From Coriobacteriia bacterium (lineage in GTDB: Bacteria > Actinomycetota > Coriobacteriia > Coriobacteriales > UBA8131): a stretch of 14,529 nucleotides of DNA. Under the pieces are notes generated by a model that did no database searches, was not told where the DNA came from, and saw only the letters and a program-made list of their open reading frames with translations. Each line of letters begins with the position of its first letter. Position 1 is the first letter of the stretch. The position numbers were made by a program, and so were the translations under genes. The stretch spans positions 1 to 14,529 of the forward strand of contig WQXX01000012.1 of assembly GCA_009781535.1 (NCBI GenBank), read 5' to 3'. Positions 6,784 to 12,525 of this stretch are shown piece by piece.

Positions 6784-8130
6784 ATGATTGAGCGAAAGGC
6801 ATATACTCTGCTACAGGAGTGGAAAAGCAGAAACGGCACCACAGCATTGCTCATTGAAGGCGCTCGACGAGTCGGTAAAAGCACGTTAGCAGAAGAGTTT
6901 GCCAAGAAGGAATACCGTTCCTATTTGTTATTGGATTTCGCCACGGTTCCCGATGATGTCAAAGAACTGTTCTATATCTATAGCGACAACCTTGAGGCAT
7001 TGTTTCGATATCTCTCTACCTATTACGGCATGATACTCTATCCAAGGGAAAGCCTGATAATCTTTGACGAGATCCAATTGTTCCCGCAAGCAAGAGGACT
7101 GATCAAGTATCTGGTAGCAGACGGACGCTATGATTATATTGAAACCGGCTCATTGGTTTCAATCAAGAAGAATACCGAGAACATTCTGATTCCTTCTGAA
7201 GAAGAACCGCTACGGCTCAACCCACTTGATTTTGAGGAGTTCCTTGCCGCAAAAGGTGAAGATGGGCTATCTCTGGTTTTACAGCAGAGTGCAGCATCAT
7301 TAGATCCAGTGCCTCAAGCCATCCACCGCAAGGCGATGAGCCTTTTCAGAGAATACATCTTAGTTGGTGGGATGCCACAGGTTGTAGACACGTTCGTAAA
7401 AACAGGCAGCTTTGCTGAGGCAGACCGGATCAAGCGTCTGATTCTCAATCTCTATCGAAATGATATCTCCAGATATGCGAAAGGTTATGAGAGCAAGGTT
7501 GTTGCTGTGTTTGATGATATTTCTTCGCAATTGTCAAAACAGGAAAAGCGATTTACCTTAGCTTCTTTGGGTCGGAATGCTCGCAGTCGCAGTTACGAGG
7601 ATGCCTTTTTTTGGCTACAAGATGCAAGTATTGTCAACTTCTGTTACAACAGCACCGATCCGAACGTCGGGCTGGGATTGCATCGTGAGCGCCTTACCTT
7701 CAAGTGCTATATGGCTGATACAGGATTATTGGTCAGCCATGCTTTTTCTGATAAACGGAAGACACTCGAACAAGTGTATCGAAGCATCCTCTTTGACAAA
7801 CTGGAAATAAACGAGGGGATGTTTATGGAAAATATCGTCGCGCAGTCACTTGTTGCTTCTGGTCACTCGCTCTTTTTCTATTCACGAAGTGATCGTGAAG
7901 ATGCAGATGAGCGCATGGAGATAGACTTTCTGATAGTCGACGACAGTACTCAAGCCAAAGTATGCCCTATTGAGGTGAAGTCAAAGAAACAATACTCGAT
8001 CACTTCACTGGAGAAGTTCAAAAAGAAGTTTTCAAGAAAGATCGGGCAGCAATACGTACTGCATACAAAAAACATCTCGATTGAAGGCGACAGAGTCTTC
8101 CTTCCACTCTATCTGGTTGGGTATCTATAA
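6784..8130 (+). CDS. AAA_14/DUF4143-family ATPase with PD-(D/E)XK-like C-terminus
   Basis: This 448-residue protein starts at the ATG 6 bp after AAAGGA; an in-frame TTG two codons earlier is less likely. Residues 26-34 (GARRVGKST) are the Walker A loop; SLIIFDEIQ with D95-E96 is Walker B; IETGSLVSI (about 119-127) is the sensor-like segment. DFEEFLAA after the first third is typical of this family, as is the C-terminal part with FMENIVAQSL, then IDFLI (D381) and PIEVKSKK (E397, K399), a PD-(D/E)XK-type nuclease fold. The length is normal for the family. These stand-alone ATPases are common in accessory regions; their role is not established and partners are rarely obvious. It lies between the two secreted-protein cassettes in the same orientation, with its own repeat-rich control region and no clear terminator after it. 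Confidence 0.92.
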   Translation: MIERKAYTLLQEWKSRNGTTALLIEGARRVGKSTLAEEFAKKEYRSYLLLDFATVPDDVKELFYIYSDNLEALFRYLSTYYGMILYPRESLIIFDEIQLFPQARGLIKYLVADGRYDYIETGSLVSIKKNTENILIPSEEEPLRLNPLDFEEFLAAKGEDGLSLVLQQSAASLDPVPQAIHRKAMSLFREYILVGGMPQVVDTFVKTGSFAEADRIKRLILNLYRNDISRYAKGYESKVVAVFDDISSQLSKQEKRFTLASLGRNARSRSYEDAFFWLQDASIVNFCYNSTDPNVGLGLHRERLTFKCYMADTGLLVSHAFSDKRKTLEQVYRSILFDKLEINEGMFMENIVAQSLVASGHSLFFYSRSDREDADERMEIDFLIVDDSTQAKVCPIEVKSKKQYSITSLEKFKKKFSRKIGQQYVLHTKNISIEGDRVFLPLYLVGYL

Positions 8131-8152
8131 AGAATCGATGACCGTATTCTGC

Positions 8153-8277
8153 ATGTGTCCGACAAAAACTTGCGTACTAGTTTCTATGTCGCTCCAGACC
8201 TGATCTGGAGCCTAGAGGTGGATTGCTAGAACGCTTGCGTGTGTCCGACAAAAAGCTTGCGTATTGGCAACCATATC
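8153..8277 (+). repeat. Second copy of the 39-bp repeat/hairpin block
   Basis: Two units (8153-8190 and 8239-8277, beginning ATGTGTCCGACA and GTGTGTCCGACA) flank a hairpin at 8191-8211 with stem GCTCCAG/CTGGAGC. The linker CCTAGAGGTGGATTGC is identical to the one after the 4820 hairpin. The loop is ACCTGAT here against ACTTGAT in the left copy. The block starts 22 bp after the ATPase stop codon, so the hairpin lies in that gene's 3' region. Confidence 0.8.
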
Positions 8278-8335
8278 AAGCGTGTTTCCGTCGATTATCA
8301 CATCCATTCATACACCAAATTCTTACATATTGTTG

Positions 8336-8364
8336 TTTCTTTTACGTTGCCAAAGTGTTACTAT
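8336..8364 (+). promoter_or_regulatory. Predicted promoter of secreted protein B
   Basis: TTTCTT at 8336-8341, a 17-bp spacer and TACTAT at 8359-8364, identical to the promoter proposed for protein A. The sequence just upstream has diverged more, which supports selection on, or recent exchange of, this element. Confidence 0.45.
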
Positions 8365-8370
8365 GGCCTC

Positions 8371-8484
8371 AGGCGTTTCTGACGGCTTTATTCGCTATGG
8401 GAAGATGTGGTTTTCTGGAAGAAAACCTGAAAGCATGTAACCAGCACGACAGCGGGAAGACAAGGGACTCAGGAGGGGACGACA
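8371..8484 (+). promoter_or_regulatory. Conserved 5' leader of secreted protein B (candidate structured RNA)
   Basis: Same leader as that of protein A: the GGTTTTC/GAAAACC stem lies at 8409-8427 and the ribosome site AGGAGG at 8471-8476. The only difference before the ribosome site is G at 8444 in place of A. The spacer from ribosome site to start codon differs in sequence and is one base longer (8 against 7). Confidence 0.5.
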
Positions 8485-9795
8485 ATGCAAACAAGAACAA
8501 AAAGGATCATATCCGTATTACTTGCTCTGACACTTTCGATGATGATGCTGGTGGCTATGCCCACCAAGGCGTTCGCGGCATCCCCACCGGATGTGACTGC
8601 AGGCGACGTCTGCGCTATCGTAAACAATGGTGGAGATGACGAAGGTTACGCAAGCCTTGCAGATGCATGGGCTGCCGCTAGTGATGGCGACGCCATCTAC
8701 CTGTTAGCTAACATTAACGAACCTGCCACTCTTATTGACCTTGACGACTTTTTACTGACTATAGATCTCAATGGCTTCAACCTTGATATAAAATGTATCG
8801 ACCTTGTTAGTGACAGCTCGCTTACCATCACCAACAGCAAACCTGCAACCGGTGGTGACATCACCCTTTTCGATTATCTTGGTGTCGATGGTAGTTACTT
8901 GAAGATTGATGCACGTTCCGTCAGCATTAACCCAGGAAACGGGATTCAAGCCGTCAACAGCGCAGAGGTGCTCATCACTGCGGATATCAATTCAGCTGGA
9001 AAAGGCATTCTCGCCAATGGCGAAGATGTCAAGGTAACCATTCATGGCAACATCACTGCCGTTGATGAATGTATCGCAGCGGAAAACGGTGCGACAGTGA
9101 CTGTCTATGGCAATCTCAAAGGCGATTTTGGGATTGATGCCAGAAGTGAGGGGACGGTTGTAAAGGTATACGGCAACATCGATGCTGATGAAGATGGAAT
9201 CGATGCGTTTCAAGAAGCATACGTTTATCTCAAAGGCAATATCACTGCAGTCTGGATCGGTGTATCAGTGGTCGCTGAAGCTCTCGTTGAGGTTGAGGGC
9301 GATATAAAAGTGACTGGTGACGATACTGCGGATGATAGAGATGAGTTTCCAGCCGGTGTCCTTGCCGCATTGTACGGTGAGGCTTTGATAAAAGGGAACA
9401 TAACGGTACTTGGCGACGACGGAGTCGGTGTTGCCTGTGCGCTGGGCGGTTTGGTGACACTTGATGGTAAGATTGTTGCTGAGACGTATATTCTATTCAT
9501 GGATGTTGTTTTTGAAGACGACCTTCAAGAGTGGGTTTTCATCGAAAAGACTGCCGCTGATAACGATGCGACGTCTCAGAAGCCCGACTATCTGCAATAC
9601 AGCCAGGAATTCGCGGGAGAATATCCTGATTTAGGTATCTTTGCCGGAACCTCATACGTCTGGGTAAAGGATTTCACTCCACCGACCGGCGACAGCATGG
9701 GTATGATCGTCATGATGACCGCACTTTCCTTGCTAGCTCTCGGCGCCTTGTGCCTGCTTGTCTGGAGGAAACGCCAGCAGGTAACGGCTTATTAA
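8485..9795 (+). CDS. Secreted beta-helix-like protein B with TPPTGD sorting signal (paralogue of A)
   Basis: This 436-residue protein begins with a signal peptide (MQTRTKRIISVLLALTLSMM and on to AFA, cut near 31/32). The next segment has GYASLADAWAAASDGDAIYL and IDLNGFNLDI, a better match than protein A to the usual entry of secreted beta-helix domains. Rungs centred on HGNI, YGNL, YGNI, KGNI and EGDI are at residues 187, 208, 229, 250 and 271, exactly 21 residues apart; later turns at about 303 (KGNI) and 327 (DGKI) are less regular. TPPTGD (9676-9693), a hydrophobic helix and WRKRQQVTAY form the anchor, almost identical to protein A. Probable role, by inference: wall-attached solenoid surface protein, perhaps an antigenic or ligand variant of A. 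No enzyme active site is visible. Confidence 0.87.
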   Translation: MQTRTKRIISVLLALTLSMMMLVAMPTKAFAASPPDVTAGDVCAIVNNGGDDEGYASLADAWAAASDGDAIYLLANINEPATLIDLDDFLLTIDLNGFNLDIKCIDLVSDSSLTITNSKPATGGDITLFDYLGVDGSYLKIDARSVSINPGNGIQAVNSAEVLITADINSAGKGILANGEDVKVTIHGNITAVDECIAAENGATVTVYGNLKGDFGIDARSEGTVVKVYGNIDADEDGIDAFQEAYVYLKGNITAVWIGVSVVAEALVEVEGDIKVTGDDTADDRDEFPAGVLAALYGEALIKGNITVLGDDGVGVACALGGLVTLDGKIVAETYILFMDVVFEDDLQEWVFIEKTAADNDATSQKPDYLQYSQEFAGEYPDLGIFAGTSYVWVKDFTPPTGDSMGMIVMMTALSLLALGALCLLVWRKRQQVTAY

Positions 9796-9813
9796 CTAGT
9801 TAGTTACAATCAA

Positions 9814-9850
9814 ACGCCGCCCCGAGCCTTGGCTCGGGGCGGCGTATTAA
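9814..9850 (+). terminator. Intrinsic terminator after protein B
   Basis: A perfect 15-bp inverted repeat (9814-9828 with 9831-9845) has a minimal TT loop and is followed by a short A/T-rich run (ATTAATTT). The core GCCGCCCCG is shared with the terminator after protein A. It separates the surface-protein locus from the next operon. Confidence 0.8.
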
Positions 9851-9875
9851 TTTATCGAAAAACAATAAAAGTTTA

Positions 9876-9904
9876 TTGACATACAGTCGAAGACTTGCTA
9901 TCCT
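9876..9904 (+). promoter_or_regulatory. Near-consensus promoter of the DUF2975-XRE-DUF4153 operon
   Basis: A perfect -35 TTGACA (9876-9881), 17-bp spacer and -10 TATCCT (9899-9904) make this the best sigma-70-type promoter in the window. Start of transcription near 9911 gives a leader of about 64 nt. It also shows that the in-frame TTG at 9876 cannot be the translation start. Confidence 0.8.
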
Positions 9905-9974
9905 TGTATCTGGTTGTCCTTCCAAACGAGGCAACAGAGCATGTAGGTACGTAAAGGAAGCGAGGTCGATCATC

Positions 9975-10427
9975 TTGTGGAGTCGCGATAGATCAGTCGT
10001 TCTCTCGTTGGTAGGCACAAGGATACTCATGGGATTGGGTTTGGTTCTAGCAGTTCTGCTCCCGTTTTTGTGCAACAACGGTTTCTTCGAGCAACGAGCC
10101 CTCATCAACCCGTCCGATATTTTATGGCTTATGCCGATCTATTACAGCTTCTGCGTACCGGCATACATCGCGCTTTTCTCCCTTGACCGTCTGCTTGCCG
10201 CCGTCAGGAAAGATGAAGTTTTTTCCAGCCGCAACGTCCGCTACCTGCGCATCATCACGTGGTGTTGTTTCGGGGCGGCGATAATCCTGCTTGTGAGCAC
10301 GTTGGCAAGCATCGTCTTTGCTGTGCTCGCTATACTTGCCGCGTTCTTTGGCATCGTGCTCCGTGTGGTCAAGAATCTCTTTGCTGCTGCTGTCGCGCTC
10401 AAAGACGAGAACGACTTTACCATCTAG
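9975..10427 (+). CDS. DUF2975 family membrane protein
   Basis: This 150-residue protein has four predicted membrane helices (about residues 8-28, 45-65, 90-107 and 109-130). Features typical of DUF2975 proteins are the opening WSRDRSVVLSLVGTRI, the central FSLDRLLAAVRKDEVFSSRNVRYLRIITWCC (in part) and the ending RVVKNLF...ALKDENDFTI. The TTG at 9975 is chosen because it fits the usual family N-terminus and lies 9 bp after GAGG; the frame upstream overlaps the promoter. Family knowledge: DUF2975 proteins are commonly encoded next to a small XRE regulator, as here, but their biochemical role is unknown. It is the first gene of a three- or four-gene operon. Confidence 0.85.
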   Translation: MWSRDRSVVLSLVGTRILMGLGLVLAVLLPFLCNNGFFEQRALINPSDILWLMPIYYSFCVPAYIALFSLDRLLAAVRKDEVFSSRNVRYLRIITWCCFGAAIILLVSTLASIVFAVLAILAAFFGIVLRVVKNLFAAAVALKDENDFTI

Positions 10428-10441
10428 GGCAGGAGGCAGCT

Positions 10442-10489
10442 TTGGATACCAAACAGCAAACGAGCTTCAACTTCCGGGAGAAGGGGTAG
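10442..10489 (+). CDS. Possible 15-residue peptide ORF (tentative)
   Basis: A perfect AGGAGG at 10431-10436 sits 5 bp before a TTG that opens the short frame MDTKQQTSFNFREKG, stopping 2 bp before the XRE start codon. The ribosome site is far too distant (55 bp) to serve the XRE gene, which has its own (AGAAGGGG). The peptide could couple translation of DUF2975 and XRE or be a small protein; it could equally be a chance sequence or a remnant of a longer gene. No similarity is recognised. Confidence 0.3.
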   Translation: MDTKQQTSFNFREKG

Positions 10490-10491
10490 CT

Positions 10492-10698
10492 ATGGAAATA
10501 CGACTTCATATCGACTTGATGATGGCCCGCCGAAAGATCGGGGCAGGGGAGTTAGCCGAGCGCATCGGCATCACTCCGGCAAATCTTTCAATACTAAAAA
10601 ATGACAAAGCTCGTGCGATCCGGTTTTCCACGCTTGCGGCGCTGTGCCGGGAACTAGACTGTCAACCAGGCGACCTATTGGAGTATTACAATGACTGA
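10492..10698 (+). CDS. Small XRE (Cro/C1-type) transcriptional regulator
   Basis: This 68-residue protein is a single helix-turn-helix domain: MEIRLHIDLMMARRKIGAGE, then LAERIGITPANLSILKNDKARAIRF (helices 2 and 3, recognition helix about residues 29-40) and LAALCRELDCQPGDLLEYYND. The short all-HTH form with the CQPGDLLEY ending is like the YozG/XRE regulators that accompany DUF2975 genes. The ribosome site AGAAGGGG lies 5 bp before the ATG. Its last 8 bp overlap the next start codon, so the two are probably translationally coupled. It likely controls its own operon from the promoter at 9876, by analogy with the family; no clear operator was found. Confidence 0.9.
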   Translation: MEIRLHIDLMMARRKIGAGELAERIGITPANLSILKNDKARAIRFSTLAALCRELDCQPGDLLEYYND

Positions 10699-12325
10699 AG
10701 AAAATGAACCAATCACCCAGTTTCCCGCACCGAACACACAACCAATTTATTTTCCACCGCCCGCTTATCAATGGGAGCCAGCACCGCCTGCGCCGCCGGC
10801 GCCACCTTTGCCTGCCACGCTCGCAGACGTCATCGTTGCCTTATTGGCTTTTATCATGGGTTTCTGCTTCTGGGAATGGGAGGTCTTGTCGCAGGATTTC
10901 TCAGGCATTAGCGCAACTCTATTCTTCATCGTCCTTCTGGCGATATGTTTTGTCTACCTGTGGCAGAAAGGCATCAAGCAGAACAAGGCGAGCCTTGTCA
11001 TGCTGGCAGTTGCGATACTCGGCGCCTGCCCCTTTGTCCTTAACGGTGCGCGTGATATCAATGCGTTGCTCCTGCTCTTTGAAGGGTGCATGTGCCTACT
11101 GTGGGTAGCATACTCCTGCCGGACGGTCATCGCTCCTTATCTTTCGGGCTTTGTCATCGGGGATTTGTTCTCGCAGGTGTTCATTGTGCCCTTCGGCAAT
11201 TTCGGGCGGGCATTCGCAAGCATCATCAAGGGCGTTCGCAGCTCCAACAAGGAAGGGCGACGCATCTGGAAGACGATTGCCATCGCACTCATCGGCCTCG
11301 TCGTCACCATCCCCATCTTTGCCATTGTCATTGTATTGCTCATCAACTCCGACGACGGCTTCTACAACTTTACAAAAAACATCTTCGAGAATATCGACAT
11401 GGACCGCATTGTATCCTACGGTTTCGAGTTCCTCGGCGGCATCCCTATCGCCTGCTATGTCTTTGGAGCGATGTACGGCAACGCGTATAAGCGGTTTACC
11501 GGCGCTTTAAAATACGAGTCGCTGAACAAGGGATTCCAGAAAGCGCATGCCTTGCCGCGTGTGGCCTTGTATGCCCCGCTGGTCTGCTTTGTCGTTGTCT
11601 ATATCGTATATTTCATAACGATGGGGAGTTATCTGTTCTCTGCGTTAAACGGCGAGCTGCCTGCAAGCTTTACCTATGCCCAATATGCACGCCAGGGTTT
11701 CTTTGAGTTATGCGGAGTCGCATTCATCAATCTACTGATCCTTGCCATTACCTATCTGCTCGCCCGTCGCGAGGCATCCAGTTTTCCGGTTGCTTTGCGG
11801 ATACTGACCGGCTCGATCTCTTTGTTGTCCTGCCTGCTTATCGTCACCGCCATGAGCAAGATGGCGCTGTATATTGGCACCTATGGGCTTTCGCCGCTTA
11901 GGGTCTACACCTCCTGGTTCATGGTACTGCTCATGTTCACCTTCCTGATCCTGTGTATCTGGCATATCAGACCCTTTAATGCAGCGCAGCCTATCATTGT
12001 GGTTACGATCATACTTACACTGGCGCTCGGCCTGACAAACACCGACGGTATTGTTGCTCGCTACAATGTGGATCGCTATCTTGGAGGACAGACCACGCTG
12101 ATCGACGTCGACCTGCTTGCACGCTTAAATGACGGCGCTTTACCACCGCTATATGATCTGGCAGAGAGGGCTCCTGATGCTGAGGTCAGGAAAGAAGCAC
12201 GGGAGGCTATTAGAAACTACCCAGATTATTCTCATATCAGCATGCTTGGCGACCCTGCCTCGCGTGATAGATGGGTTAACTGGAATGTACAGTATCAACT
12301 AGCCGAGCAACGAGCGGTTAAGTGA
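10691..12325 (+). CDS. Large DUF4153/DUF4173-type polytopic membrane protein
   Basis: This 544-residue protein starts at the ATG that overlaps the XRE stop (ATGACTGA). Residues 1-42 are a Pro-rich cytoplasmic tail (PAPPAPPAPPLP). About 11-12 membrane helices follow between residues 44 and 450, then a soluble C-terminal part of roughly 95 residues. The segment YAQYARQGFFELCGVAFINL (about 325-345) and the late ARYNVDRYLGGQTTLIDVDLL are marks of the DUF4153/DUF4173 family. The function of the family is unknown; its members often sit next to DUF2975/XRE genes, so a joint envelope or stress role is an inference only. The protein is full length and closed by a terminator. Confidence 0.87.
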   Translation: MTEENEPITQFPAPNTQPIYFPPPAYQWEPAPPAPPAPPLPATLADVIVALLAFIMGFCFWEWEVLSQDFSGISATLFFIVLLAICFVYLWQKGIKQNKASLVMLAVAILGACPFVLNGARDINALLLLFEGCMCLLWVAYSCRTVIAPYLSGFVIGDLFSQVFIVPFGNFGRAFASIIKGVRSSNKEGRRIWKTIAIALIGLVVTIPIFAIVIVLLINSDDGFYNFTKNIFENIDMDRIVSYGFEFLGGIPIACYVFGAMYGNAYKRFTGALKYESLNKGFQKAHALPRVALYAPLVCFVVVYIVYFITMGSYLFSALNGELPASFTYAQYARQGFFELCGVAFINLLILAITYLLARREASSFPVALRILTGSISLLSCLLIVTAMSKMALYIGTYGLSPLRVYTSWFMVLLMFTFLILCIWHIRPFNAAQPIIVVTIILTLALGLTNTDGIVARYNVDRYLGGQTTLIDVDLLARLNDGALPPLYDLAERAPDAEVRKEAREAIRNYPDYSHISMLGDPASRDRWVNWNVQYQLAEQRAVK

Positions 12326-12355
12326 CGGCACGTCACTTAACCGAAAAGCCTTTTT
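12315..12355 (+). terminator. Operon terminator overlapping the DUF4153-type gene's stop codon
   Basis: CGGTTAAGTGAC (12315-12326) pairs with GTCACTTAACCG (12332-12343) around a 5-nt loop, and TTTTT follows at 12351-12355 after GAAAAGCC. The TGA stop (12323-12325) lies in the left arm, so the last codons and the terminator share sequence. Confidence 0.75.
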
Positions 12356-12360
12356 GTGGG

Positions 12361-12420
12361 CAGATTACTGGACAACACGCATAGATTACGGTAGCTAATA
12401 CATTGGTTTTCTGGACGACA
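12361..12420 (-). repeat. Inverted relic of the 39-bp repeat family
   Basis: Read on the minus strand, 12420-12384 gives TGTCGTCCAGAAAACCAATG followed by TATTAGCTACCGTAATC, a diverged copy of the units at 4738-4906 and 8153-8277. A second partial unit (GCGTGTTGTCCAGTAATCTG) follows at 12380-12361. This shows that the family is dispersed, not confined to the surface-protein cassettes. Confidence 0.6.
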
Positions 12421-12450
12421 GCTTAACCAATCTTACAACTCTCCCGCTAG

Positions 12451-12492
12451 ACCCTTTGACAGCGCAGCAAGAATACGCTGCTTGCTCAGGGT
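12451..12492. repeat. REP-like hairpin between convergent genes
   Basis: ACCCT (12451-12455) pairs with AGGGT (12488-12492) and AGCAAG (12466-12471) with CTTGCT (12481-12486). On the minus strand it reads CTGTCACCCTGAGCAAGC and ends in AAAGGGTCTAGCGGGAG, a pattern like the CACCCTGAGC...GGGTCT interspersed repeats seen in many bacterial genomes. It may mark the 3' end of the ferredoxin transcript; there is no clear T-tract. Confidence 0.5.
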
Positions 12493-12525
12493 GACAGGAG
12501 AATGAATCAGTGGTTAGGTGAGGTG

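Larger units (their letters stand above)
8153..9795 (+). repeat. Right copy of the duplicated cassette
   Basis: Counterpart of 4781-6468. It carries the repeat block, promoter, leader and a gene for a 436-residue paralogue, 16 residues shorter than protein A because of length changes in the middle and before the anchor. The two copies are separated by the ATPase gene, so the duplication is direct but not adjacent. Confidence 0.85.

Noticed and set aside
6624..6905. Minus-strand frames with an 11-residue repeat upstream of the ATPase
   Set aside because: The peptide repeat only reflects the 33-bp DNA repeat (a multiple of three); the frames run into the ATPase coding region and lack start signals.
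8223..8639. 138-codon frame running from the repeat block into protein B
   Set aside because: It is the out-of-frame equivalent of the repeat and leader sequence and overlaps the well-supported start of protein B.
9876..9974. N-terminal extension of the DUF2975 protein to 9876
   Set aside because: The TTG at 9876 is part of the -35 box of the operon promoter, and the extra residues do not fit the usual family N-terminus.
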